From the NCBI RefSeq assembly GCF_963966145.1, contig NC_091053.1:1736001-1800000 (forward strand): a stretch of 64,000 nucleotides of DNA, read 5' to 3'. Below, piece by piece: positions 12,237 to 22,898 of the stretch (positions are counted from its first letter, which is position 1; every line of letters begins with the position of its first letter). This DNA comes from Tenebrio molitor (taxonomy: Eukaryota; Arthropoda; Insecta; Coleoptera; Tenebrionidae). The notes under the pieces were generated by a model. It saw only the letters and a program-made list of their open reading frames with translations, made no database searches and was not told where the DNA came from. The position numbers were made by a program, and so were the translations under genes.

Positions 12237-13674
12237 TTTTACCTTCTGCAGGACCTCCGAGACGTCTGAGATAAAGCGTGCTCCGAAGTACTCCAATTTG
12301 TACTCCAAATGCAAGAAATATTTATTTTTGTTAAATATTCATAGTCGGCTGCCACGTTTACCTTTCCCTAACAAAAGCCATTAGAGCCCTCGTTCGGTAA
12401 ACAAACGAACTCCCAGCTGTGACGTACGATGATCCTTACGGTTCCGTTCGGCAGTTTCCACCTATCCCTCGCCCCATTTCCATCAAACACTCAGTAATCG
12501 TGCACATATGTACAACTCCGCCATTAATTATGCAGGAAGAGGTCCCCAGGTGCGCGTATCCGCAGCTTTGCCTAATAGTCCATGCGTCTTGGCCACCCCG
12601 ATGCTGCCAATACTTGCAATAGGTCCGCGGGGGATGCAGAAAATGTTTGCGCGTATTTCAGACGGGGGTTGGTTCGCTTCACCTGTGGAATGCCGGAGAG
12701 TCGGATAGGGTCGCGTCACGCATCGGTCTGATTTAATTTAGGTTTTGTGATGATTTTTGTGGGCGTCGAAATGAGCGATCGAATGAATAAAACAAGGATG
12801 CGAAAGTTTCGGACAAGATGGAAACGATAATTTCAAACAAGAAAACTTAGGTACAAAAGCTCCAGATAGGAACGGGAATGGGAGGAACCGAGATATAGAA
12901 AGTAAAAGTCTTTAAGCGTTTGGGCTGTAACTTTCAAAGGAACAATGGAGCAGGGGCGTGCATTAAGAAAACCGCGGGGATGCGACAAAAGCGATAAATT
13001 AAGCGCAGAGAGGAGGCTGAATTGGGCAAAGGCGCCGGTAATTGCCTCCAGTGGACAAAAAAGAGTTGCAACAATTTCGACGTGAAAGGGGCTGTCTTCT
13101 TCGGGTCACCCATCTGATTGTTGAACGCACTCGACGCTGCTTAGCTACGTGAAAATGATAATTTTCCATCCCTCAATGTCTTTTTAACTTTTACAGCAAC
13201 CGGAAAAGTCATCCGTCTTTCAGCAACACAAAACTGCAAATTCACCTGATACTTATGAATGCTAACGAGTTCTCGGATTTGCGAGCCTTATTGCGATTCC
13301 GTTGCCGTCCCCGTCGAAACAAGTTCCGACCCCATAAATATCGACATCCCCTCAAGAATAAGGGTAATTAAGAAAGGCCCGTATGACTCCGGTTCCGCAA
13401 ATAACCGAGCGGTGGAAAGTCTCGACCCTAAATCTCTATTGAAATTGGAAAATCTGACGCGACCACGACTTCACAAAACAATTATCCCCGACCCCTCGAC
13501 AACCGCCGAACTAAAACCACCGGAAACTTGGTGTTCATTTCAGGAAGCTCGCTGTTTATGGCTACGCTTGCTTATTCTAATCGGCTGCTATGACTCCGAG
13601 TTGTTGCTTTATGGCACGGAATGTGGCACAGTTTTGTAATGCCAATTTGTAAGAGGTGGATTCCTCGCTAACTG
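12237..13674. other. Unique sequence, no gene seen
   Basis: A plus-strand frame of 126 codons (13,259-13,639) is the longest. It has no recognisable domain and no clear splice or promoter context, so I do not call it a gene. Confidence 0.4.
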
Positions 13675-14040
13675 CAACAAAATATGCACCGACAAATTTT
13701 TTCTTGACTTGTCTGCAGTATGAGCTGTGGCTCCATCGTGTTAAAAATAATCTTCATCATCCGGTTGATTTATCAACGGTCCAAAAATTCTCCATTTCGT
13801 TTACTTTTAGTTAAAAAAAATACAGGTCCGTAGATTATTGTTCGAGAAATTGCTAACCACACTCCAACCTTCTGTTCATCCAGTGGCGTCTCATCAAAAG
13901 CATGTGGCTCTTAAGTACTCCAAATTGTAACATTTGCGAGTTAACATACATACATGCGAAACCACGCTTCATCATTGAAAAATGTTAAATTCAATGGTCA
14001 GGTCCATTCATCATTATTGAATATTTTATTACGATAATAA
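13675..14040 (-). pseudogene. Tc1/mariner (IS630)-type transposase fragment
   Basis: The minus strand reads LNLTFFNDEAWFRM, a stop, then EPHAFDETPLDEQKVGVWLA, a GPVFF block, and near the low-coordinate end HDGATAHTA preceded by a stop. FNDEAWF holds the second catalytic aspartate, and the DGA-AHTA block precedes the third catalytic position of this insect transposase type. Several in-frame stops make it a pseudogene. The amino-terminal DNA-binding part was not found. It belongs to the same family as the remnants at 8.69, 16.3-16.5 and 49.4 kb. Confidence 0.82.
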
Positions 14041-14414
14041 CTGTGTCCTTTCCAAGGACTACACCATTGTTATTGCTAAAACAGAATTTGAGTAAATTGG
14101 AATGTTTCAATAAAACAATTTTCAATTTACTTTTTGATGTTATTTCATCAGTTTACTTTTGAAAAAAATCTGTTTCCATTGTTTTTTACAATAACTGATT
14201 GATAAAAACTGACAATGGAAAAGCTCAGAGACAGAAAAATAATGAAACAAATTGGTTACAGAAGAAATTAATTAAAGTGAATTATTAATTATCCCGACAG
14301 ATGACTAATTAAAATTGTCCACTATTACTGATACGTGGCAAATGACCAGCGTTTTCATATTTCACAGCTTACTGGATGCATGAGCAAACTCTGACATAAA
14401 TACAGTAAAAAAAA

Positions 14415-14547
14415 TGCGATACGTGTAAAAAGTTCCTTTGTTGCACTCACATCCTTTAAAATTCCCCCACGTACCTCAGTCGTATTTTAAACCCGTTCGT
14501 GCAATAAAGTATAACTTTTTACACTTATATCTTAAATAACTATAACA
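14415..14547. repeat. Small palindromic MITE
   Basis: Imperfect inverted ends: GTGTAAAAAGTTCCTTTGTTG on the left against the complement of the right end around TTATTGCACGAACGGG and TAACTTTTTACACTT. The stretch from about 14,440 to 14,545 recurs nearly unchanged at about 20,205-20,312. No coding capacity. Confidence 0.65.
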
Positions 14548-16281
14548 ACACCTTGTTGACACATGTTGGCGTCGTTATTTTTTAAATTTGAAAAGCGCAA
14601 ATATTCTGCAGCGAGTCTCCAGACTAAACTTTACTTTACCGAGTAGAATAGATGATTAGATAAAGTGATGTAAATTTTTCCAAGTTAAAAATTTCCCATC
14701 TCACAGAGTGATTACTGGTCATTTAGAATGTAAATTGTGTTCAATGTCAAACTGTCCAAGAAACTTTCGTATAATTCGACAGTTCAGTAACAGGTGTTGG
14801 AAACTTATTAGACAAACCTTCAGGAAACGCTAGTAGTGCCTTTTACATTCATTTTGCGATAGAATATCTGCAAGGCGTCTGCAGACATGTTTTTTTCTTG
14901 ACAAATCGATTTTAATTACACCGGAGATTTATGATTTGCAGCGATGTAAAAACTCTTGCTATTTATTCAGATGAAGAATTTAAATTCTGATGTGTCAGGT
15001 TTCGATATGCAAATACAACCGTCACGTCTCTTTAATTGGTTAAAATTTTTGTACAAGTCTTTTGTTTTAGAAAATTAGGGTATGTGTCAATTATTGCTGT
15101 CATATTGCTCCCGCTGAAAATAGACACAGGAGATTCTTGAAATATTTATTATGAGAGGTCTTCAACAGTTCTCCTCTCGAGGGCATGATAATGATTTTTT
15201 GATATTTATTATAAATTTTTCACTGAGGAGTTCTTCGATTCGGTCTAGTTATGATACGCTCGCCTTACAGTAATATTGCTCGATAGAAAACTACTACTCT
15301 AAGAGTTAGACTTGTGCAGAGTGTTGTAAAAATGAAACTAGTACAAAATCAATTAGTTAAATTAATTAGTGGGGTTTGAATTGATCGTGAAGTGCAAAAC
15401 TTGCCAGTACAATTTTGTTTGTAGTCCCGCCTCGCTCCAAGTTGTGCTTTAAGCTATTCTCCACGCCGCGATCAATATTAGCATTTGAAAATTGCTCGAT
15501 ATGGCTACAAAGTTTATTTCAAACAGAGCTTGCACGAGTTCCCAGATTTTATTAAAACGTTTCGTTGTGTTCGAGTACATGTTTGAAATTTGCCATCCAT
15601 CTGATGGAAAGCTTTCACATCGAGCTTTCAAACACATGTTGACATGGCCAGAGATTAGCTCCGATCCTTTATAAAAATGTAAACAAAACATATTACACAG
15701 AGCGGCCACAGGTCTCGTCGGATTTCCCTCTAAACATGAAGCGGGTGCCGACAGCGAAAAAGCGTCAAGGGTGAGAACTAGCCCCATTTAAATAAAAGTA
15801 AAGCGCTGATCTGCATGAATTACGGCAGGGTCGACACGAGAAATTTTAATTTGTTTATCGACGCTCGATTTGTAAAGCGTATTCGATTAAAGCGTCGACA
15901 TCAGGTAAAAACGGCGTACCGAAAAACGCCCCAAAGCATCGTTAACACCCGTTTTAACACAAAGTACGGCAGGGGCTGGACGAGAACAATTAAACCGATC
16001 ACGTATGCAGCGTTAAAAATACATTTACATATCAGGGTAACGAGAGTGGGGACCCTCGATTTCACTTTAAAATTTTACAGTTTTATGTTTACTAAATTCA
16101 TCACAGCTAGCTTTAAAACATGACTTTTGTTAGCGCCAAGACGTACCGCATTACGTGTCCAAGTGGTGATTCTGCATAATAGTGCTAGTCTTACACATTT
16201 TTAAGTGCGGACCGCACCCCTGCAGATTGACTACGCGCCTCGATCAGTGCGGACGCATTATTATTTAAGTTTTTAAGATTA
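14548..16281. other. Unique sequence, no gene seen
   Basis: AT-rich to about 15.4 kb, then more mixed. Frames of 102 codons (15,815-16,123, plus) and 112 codons (15,449-15,787, minus) show no known domain. Confidence 0.45.
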
Positions 16282-16516
16282 AAAGCTAACAACTTTCTTG
16301 CAGCACATGTAGTTTCTCCACGTTCGCGTGCTTTGTCAATTCACATATCCCATCATAGAAAACCACGATTCATCAGTGAAAATTTTTCTATTTAGGATTA
16401 CACTGTTAAAAAAGCATGACTTTCTTGTAGCACATGTAGTTTCTCCCTACTCCACGTTCGCATGTTTTGTCAATTCGCATATCCCATCATAGAAAACCAA
16501 GATTCATCAGTGAATT
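16282..16516 (-). pseudogene. Tandemly duplicated transposase fragment
   Basis: Two copies, about 16,282-16,398 and 16,414-16,516, each encode on the minus strand FTDESWFSMMGYVN followed by a stop at the expected serine and then a TRTW or MRTW segment. This is the second catalytic aspartate block of the same insect Tc1/mariner-like transposase family seen elsewhere in the window. The copies are about 130 bp apart in direct orientation and differ by substitutions and a short insertion. Only this block survives. Confidence 0.75.
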
Positions 16517-18309
16517 TTTTTTTTATTATTTTTTTTTATTATTATTGAAAATTAGTGAGATAAAAAATGTCCAAAGAAGTTCATCACGAACTCTACGGAT
16601 TGCTAAGGGGAACGATTTCGATCTCAATGTGAAGAAGGTTGTTTCATAAAACTTATTTTATCGCCGTTATAACTTTCGCAATTTTGAAGTCATTGCAATT
16701 TCACGAGAACTATTATGAAGAGTGCTCGATCTAGACGCGGAAATATTCACATCGTTGAAAATTGATTAATGAATGCAGCAATAGTGTGAATTTAACGAAC
16801 GTCGTGACCGACAGCGAGTTTATGCCTGGCGTCGTAAACAAACCATTTTGACGACCTGTCTCGTAAATGATTAGTCGTAGAGAAATTTTTGCGGGGACAA
16901 TCTTGTTGCAAATTTAGCGAGCTGCAAGATCGGTCTCTGCAATTTTTGTCGTAGGAGCAATCCTAGATTGACAAAAACACCCCTTTTTGCACTTTCTCGT
17001 CTAGTCGCATTTTGAGCTCAGTGAAAAACATTTTGTTTGTTTAGTTTTTGTCTTGGAGTGTCGTAATTCCGTCAGTGTATTCTATTATCATTATTATTGT
17101 TAGTGGGCGAACTTTTATCTCGCAAAGTTTCTCCGGGATGATGAATGGACTGGAAACTCCGGAGCATCTCCCACTATATTCCCGCGAAAAATAGTGTTTA
17201 GATAGTGTGACCTCATCGCCGTCTAAATTCCGTCGCCTTTATGAAAACTTAATTTCAGTAAACTGAGATTAATCCCCGAAAAGGAAAGTATAGTGGCAGT
17301 TAATATTCCGGGAACAGGACGGAGTATTTAATATACTTCAGGAGGTTGAGTTATGCGCTATATTCGCAGAATATGAATCTGCTCAACGGCGGATCCCGTT
17401 TTATTCAAGAAGCTGCTCCATCCCCTCAACAGTCGACATTTAAGAATTATAACGGCGTTAATAATCCCGAGCTGAGCCGTTGTCGGCGCTAATTTTCCAT
17501 GTTACATAAACAAATTTGTAGCATTTAAGTGTACGCTTTAGTGATGTTTAATGTTCGGCCGTGATTTATGCGACACGGAAGCCAACAATCGGATTATGGC
17601 TCCTGAAATACACCGACCGAGCCTGGAAATTCTCCTGTCCTGGAGGAAGGACAAGAAACGGACCGGAGTCTCGTTTTTAACGCGCCGGACTAATCTGTTC
17701 GCCATTTCTGGACAACATTTCAAATCGGCGACTTTCGATCCATCCCGGAGTCTTCCCGGATTCGAGGAAGCTTCAGGTTTCAGGCCGGGAAGTTTATTTA
17801 CGATAAGCCCTGCGACTTTCTATTAAATTAAATGTACACGTGACAGTAAGTAAATAGCGGCGTAATTAGCCACCTGAAATGAATAATGAAGCAGCTAAAT
17901 GCCATGGGAGTGCTGCTGTAAACATACTATTAATATACAGCTGCATGCATTTAAATGACAGTGTAATACGCCCTGAATAACGACGCTTCCGACATGTTGC
18001 TTCTATTCAGATTTAAACATTTTAGTGGCGTCAAACTTTATCTACTATTCCAATAAAAACAACAAACTAAAACAAATGACGCATTTTATTTTCTGTTAAT
18101 GGCCTGTAGATTCTAGAGCCGATAGCTTCGACTCTATAAACAATAACTTTCTCCGTAACAAAGAGATTGGATAATTTGTTTTGCGATAACAAAATCTAAC
18201 TAGTCTTTGTACAACTCAACAACTATCGATTATTTATTATTCACAGACAAGTTTGTTCCAGCTCAAATATTGACAGACTTATTATTATCAATTTAAAAAA
18301 ACTAGTGCT
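16517..18309. other. Unique sequence, no gene seen
   Basis: Only short frames. The longest is 91 codons on the plus strand (17,551-17,826), mirrored by a minus-strand frame and without known domains. No repeats shared with other parts of the window were noticed. Confidence 0.45.
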
Positions 18310-18310
18310 A

Positions 18311-18805
18311 TGCAGGGTGTTTTTGAAATGCGTGCACAAATTTTAATCACGAGCTACTGGCTTCATGTAGAACTCGAAAAAAATATTTCAAAAAATAAAA
18401 TGACATTTATTTTTTGAGCTACAATTTTTTTAAATTGCTTTTAGTTTTCTACGTTGTCCTACAACCTCGTAAGTAAAATTTCGGCACATTTTAAAAATAC
18501 ACCCTGTATATCATGTTTTATAAAATGTATGCCAATGCGAAGTGACCTATAGGAAATATGCTTTAAAACAAGGAAACCGCATTGGTGTACGTTTTGTAAA
18601 ATATGATATACAGGGTATATTTTTAAAACGTGCCGAAATTTTACCTACGCGGTTGTTTGACAACATAAAAGACTAAAAGCAATTAAAAAAAATAAATATC
18701 ATTTTATTTTTTGGCATAGAATTTTTTTAGACATTTTTTCCGAGTTCTACATGAAGTAGCTCGTGGTTAAAATTTGGGCACGCATTTCAAAAACACCCTG
18801 TATAT
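18311..18805. repeat. Palindromic MITE of the CAGGGTGT family, full length
   Basis: Outer ends are inverted copies: CAGGGTGTTTTTGAAATGCG on the left and its complement, with CACCCTGTATA, on the right. Inside, a second inverted boundary (CACCCTGTATA near 18,500 and TACAGGG near 18,610) flanks a short central segment of about 100 bp. The two halves pair over most of their length, so the single strand could form a long hairpin. It has no coding capacity. The most complete of five related copies here (others at 19.96, 33.49 and 34.61 kb; the 59.33 kb element shares only the end motif). Host superfamily not assigned. Confidence 0.85.
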
Positions 18806-18879
18806 GGAATTAAGTGGTTCTTTGCATTCTACTCGCCTTAATTGACACTATAATATAGCACAGATGTGAGCTTTTTTGT

Positions 18880-19490
18880 AATTTACCTCCAGCATTTCTG
18901 CAAAATAGTGCAGCTTTTACATCTAACATTATAGAGATGGTTGTTTCCAGTAAACACTTTGTGTGAGATTTCTGCAACTAATGCCCCAGATACAATTATG
19001 CAGTTTTTTGCATTCAATTCGTTGCAATGATATCTATAAAATACTCGTTTTAAATTTGATATAGCTCAACCGGTCACAGAGATATGATTATTTATGTTCA
19101 TCAAGTATTCTGGGGCTTCCACAATTTTTCCCAAAACACATTCTTCTAGTTTGCTCGACTAATACAGATAGGATTATGTAGCTTTTAGCCTTCAATTTGT
19201 CACAGTTAAACCTATAAATCACAACTTTCAGATTTCATTTAGCTCAAACGGTCACCAAGATACGCGTCTCGAGACTAAAATTTTATCCCGGCGCCTCCAC
19301 CATTTTTACAAATATATACTTGCGATTCTTTTAGATAATACTGAAGACAGCATGATGCGGTTTCTTGATTTTCATCAATCATAAGTAATTCTATTTAAGG
19401 CAGTTTACAGATTAAATTTAGCCCAAACGACAACAGAAATATTAGTACTTTAATAAAAATTATCCCGGCGCCTCCACCATTTTTGAAAAA
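18880..19490. repeat. Diverged tandem repeat, about 178-bp period
   Basis: Homologous landmarks recur about every 175-180 bp: GATATAGCTCAACCGGTCAC (about 19,058), CATTTAGCTCAAACGGTCAC (about 19,233) and AAATTTAGCCCAAACGAC (about 19,413). Each is followed about 50-60 bp on by a GGCGCCTCCACCATTTTT-type block, written as GGGGCTTCCACAATTTTT in the first unit. At least three units can be followed, with substantial divergence, so this is an old satellite-like array. Confidence 0.7.
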
Positions 19491-19956
19491 TTAATTCGCA
19501 ATTTACAGTCACGGATTTATCGTTTTGAAACGTTTTTGTCCACTTTCTGTGTAGATAGTGTACACAGAGTCCAGGTGTCAGTTGGAGGACACTCTCCAGG
19601 CAATCCATCGCAACCGTCGAAAGCTATTACAGTGATTAATTTCACACAACTCTGGGTTGGTTCATTTGGAAAGGGATTGACAAATGAAATAGTCAGCGGT
19701 CAGCAGTGCAATTAGTTTGATTCACGTGTGCATACGTAATGTACAACAATTCCCACTGTATAATGTGAAGCAAAAACTGTACACGGTGTTAACGCACAAA
19801 TAATTATTCCATTCAAAATGATCTATTTCAATACGGATTCGGACCAATGAGTCGTTTCAAATGCTTAATACACAACACATTTTATGCATAATGTAAGAGT
19901 CACGGTTTTCCAACAAAGGTAATTTGGAAAAGTAGCAAAAATTTTTTTTGTATTTT

Positions 19957-20204
19957 ATACAGGGTGATTTTGAAAGTTGTGCAGATATTTTAATCACGAG
20001 CTACTGGCTTCATGTAAAACTCGGAAAAAATGTTTAAAAAATTCTATGTCAAAAAATAAAATGACATTTATTTTTTGAGCTACAATTTTTTTTAATTGCT
20101 AGGTAAAATTTCGGCACATTTTAAAATACACCCTGTATATTATATTTTATAAAACGTACACCAATGCGGTTTCCTTGTTTCAAAGCATATTTCCTATAGG
20201 TTAC
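19957..20204. repeat. Half copy of the CAGGGTGT MITE
   Basis: Begins with TACAGGGTGATTTTGAAAG and carries the left half through the inner CACCCTGTATA boundary and the GCGGTTTCCTTG segment. It then stops abruptly where the 14.4-kb MITE-like sequence begins. A deletion also removes part of the arm near 20,100. Confidence 0.8.
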
Positions 20205-20312
20205 TCCCTTGTTGCACTCACATCCTTTAAAATACTCCCTCGTACCTCGGTCGTATTTTAAACCCGTTCGTGCAATAAAGTATAACTTTTTACACTTGTA
20301 TCTTAAATAACT
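20205..20312. repeat. Second copy of the 14.4-kb MITE sequence
   Basis: From TTGTTGCACTCACATCC to ACACTTGTATCTTAAATAAC this matches 14,440-14,545 with few differences. It is fused directly to the truncated CAGGGTGT element on its left. Confidence 0.75.
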
Positions 20313-21400
20313 ATTATTTGTGTATTTTATCCAGGTCGGAGTTGGTTGAAACGACATTAGAGCATTTGTTTCCAAGAGGAAAAATCTGTGAGAACAAGAG
20401 CCAAGCGGTGCGATTTTCTCCGTTTCATTAGAGAGAGGCAAAAGCGCATTCGTCTCATTGTGAATACAAAACTCGCCGCTTTGTTTAATCTCGATAATGA
20501 TAATGTAGCCGTGGAGCCTGAATAAATTTAATTTAATTTAATTTAATTGGATAGCATCGGAAAATCTCATATAATATTGGAAGATCGTAATCGCTTAGGG
20601 AACTTTGCAATTAGGACGACAAAGCTTTTTCACTTTGAAATCTCTGTGTTTTCCAAACTTCAATCAAACTTTGAGGAGTGTTTTGTTTGTAAGAGTAGGT
20701 ACACAAAGAAGGGTTGACTTTAATTTTTCTAAGGGCTTAATCGAATAAGCTTACAAGCTAATTGTCTTGCTCGAACTTAACCCCTCCATCAATAATTATT
20801 TTGACGAAGACAAATTGCCTGTGCGCCACGTTCTGTTTGCATAACACGATTTTTTTTTCTTTGCTGTGGAGAAGTTTTTCGTCGCTTCGACGACGTATTA
20901 ATTAAACGGAATTTCGACGGGGTCCGGCTTATGTGAAACTTGGATTAATCGTGGTAAAGTTTTAATTAAAATATCGCGAGTTCGTTAATGCAAAATGGCT
21001 CTGTAATAGCGCCACGTATTCTATTTCACGTACTCACAATTAATCGTTCGGGGTGTTCATTGTTCAAACCTTTAGATAAAGTTTATTGAAACTCGACGTT
21101 AGTCTGGGTGAAAATTTGCATAACTCTAACAATATTTACGATACCCTCAGGTAATGGAAACCTTTACTACTTGGCGCCCTGCTGCGTTAATCCAGACGTT
21201 TATCAAGAGAAACTCGTCCTAACCCGGCCCCACATGAATCATAACACTTATTGTTATTCACATTTGAGGATATTACAGTTTTGTCTCGACATAGTGGGTC
21301 GACTCAAAAATGAACAATCAAGATTTAAAACTGCCTTGGTAAAAATGTATTTTTTAAGACAGCAGTAAAGATTCGTTTTAGAAATTAGTTATTTACGAAA
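20313..21400. other. Unique sequence with one short microsatellite
   Basis: Contains an (AATTT)n run at about 20,523-20,548. Frames are short and unrecognised. Confidence 0.45.
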
Positions 21401-21409
21401 TGAGTGCGA

Positions 21410-21770
21410 GAAGACATTTTTCCCGCATTATTTGGGACACGAGCGACGAAGGAGCGAGTGCGTCATTTGCGCGAGCGTGTCCAAATTGGAGAAATGGCAT
21501 TTTGTAAACCAGAGTTTATCAAGTCTAATTATTTTCAGATGCTCAAAAAGGCGAGTGCATTTTGAATGATTTTGAAGCACTAGTGCGCAAAATCGACCTT
21601 CGCACACTAGTGCTTCAAAAAGCCTTCGCACTAGTGCGCGAACGTCGATTTCGCACACTAGTGCTTCAAAATGGCCTGCGATCGCATAGTAGTGCGGGAA
21701 CATCGATTTCGCGCACTGTTATGCGGTCGCGAAATGTCATTTTGAAGGTAGTGAGTGCAAAAAAATTATT
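21410..21770. repeat. Cluster of CACTAGTG palindromes
   Basis: Three imperfect direct units of roughly 50-56 bp begin at about 21,577, 21,628 and 21,684. Each starts with a GCACTAGTGCG-type palindrome and contains a TCGAYYTTCGCACACTAGTG-like partner. A preceding stretch (21,430-21,480) has GGACACGAGCG against GCGAGCGTGTCC as a further inverted pair. Frames across it yield repetitive peptides on both strands, as expected from palindromic DNA rather than a gene. Probably the tip or end region of a foldback-type element. Confidence 0.55.
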
Positions 21771-22327
21771 ACTTTTAAAATAAACAGAATCGCTTTCACT
21801 TGAATTCAAACTTGCAGTGCGACTCGACAAACCTGTCGACGTGTCATGTTTGTTGTCAAAGGTGTGGCACGACAAGTAGTTGTTTAGAAAAAAATTGGAG
21901 AAAATTGTAAAATACATTTTGTAAAAATTCTTTGATATGAGACAGAATTATGTGTTTTACTGTAATTTAAACTGTCACCCTTTTAGCAGGTTTACTCATG
22001 CGTTATTTAGGTAAAAGCCTCCTTACACTCTGTAAACAACAAAGTCTCTTCTGCCGTAAGCCAAATATCCTTTCTCGTGGGTCCTACTTGCAAAAATAAT
22101 AAACATTAAAACCGACACAAGATACGATCCTTTAATGAATTATCTAATTTAATTAACTGGTTTTAAATTCAAGATTTATGGATGATTTATAAACATGGAA
22201 GAAGCTTCAGATTATTTCTTTTATCAAAGACTGGAAATAGTTGTATGGTATGAAATTACATTCATCGTAATTAATTTTTTATTCATGAAAAAAAAAACAA
22301 TGAAGGCCGCATTGTTGCTATAATATC
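21771..22327. other. Unique AT-rich sequence, no gene seen
   Basis: No shared repeats or meaningful frames were noticed between the CACTAGTG cluster and the next MITE. Confidence 0.45.
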
Positions 22328-22618
22328 GGGCGTTCAAATGAAATCCTGGGCTGAGTAGGCGTTGGAAAAAGTAAACCGTTTAGAACAGTGTCAAGTTTAA
22401 ATTTCCCGCCGTTTGACACGAATGACAGGAATCGTTAAGTTATACTATTTTTAATATAAAACATTGCAAAAAAAGAAAAAAAGAAAGATTTTTTGGCTCT
22501 AAAATTTAGGTAAGGTGTCAATATGCTCCAATTAATCCACGTTGTAAAAAAGGGTAACAATTGACAGTTTCCAACGCCTTCCCAGCCCACGATTTTATTT
22601 GAGCGCGTGATAGTTTAG
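22328..22618. repeat. MITE with ~40-bp inverted ends
   Basis: The left end (GCGTTCAAATGAAATC, then CTGGGCTGAGTAGGCGTTGG) pairs with the complement of the right end (CCAACGCCTTCCCAGCC, then GATTTTATTTGAGCGC), with a few mismatches. The ~290-bp element has no coding capacity. No other copy was seen here. Confidence 0.7.
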
Positions 22619-22641
22619 ATGTGGTTAATTTCCACATACGA

Positions 22642-22898
22642 GTACTATTCCGGACACGGAATCTTGGCCATAACTGACATTTAACTGACAAATATGTGTG
22701 AACTGGCCTTTATTAAATATAACCTAACTTTTGACTCGATAATGCCATTTCCTTGCTTTTTTGATGTCAGAATAAAAACTTCAAAGTGATTTTTAATAAT
22801 TGTCATTTATTAATGACGCTAAATGATTGGTTTACATCATTTTTTTTTTTTGAAATGTCAAAAAAATGTTGGCCAAGATTCCGTGTCCGAAATAGTAC
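22642..22898. repeat. Short inverted repeat at the palindrome edge
   Basis: About 29 bp at 22,642-22,670 (TACTATTCCGGACACGGAAT and onward) is repeated inverted at 22,870-22,898. The right arm of the large palindrome carries only the inner member (about 28,018-28,046). These may be terminal repeats of the mobile element from which the palindrome arms derive. Confidence 0.6.

Noticed and set aside
13259..13639. 126-codon plus-strand frame
   Set aside because: No similarity recognised and no plausible exon boundaries; compatible with chance in a moderately GC-rich stretch.
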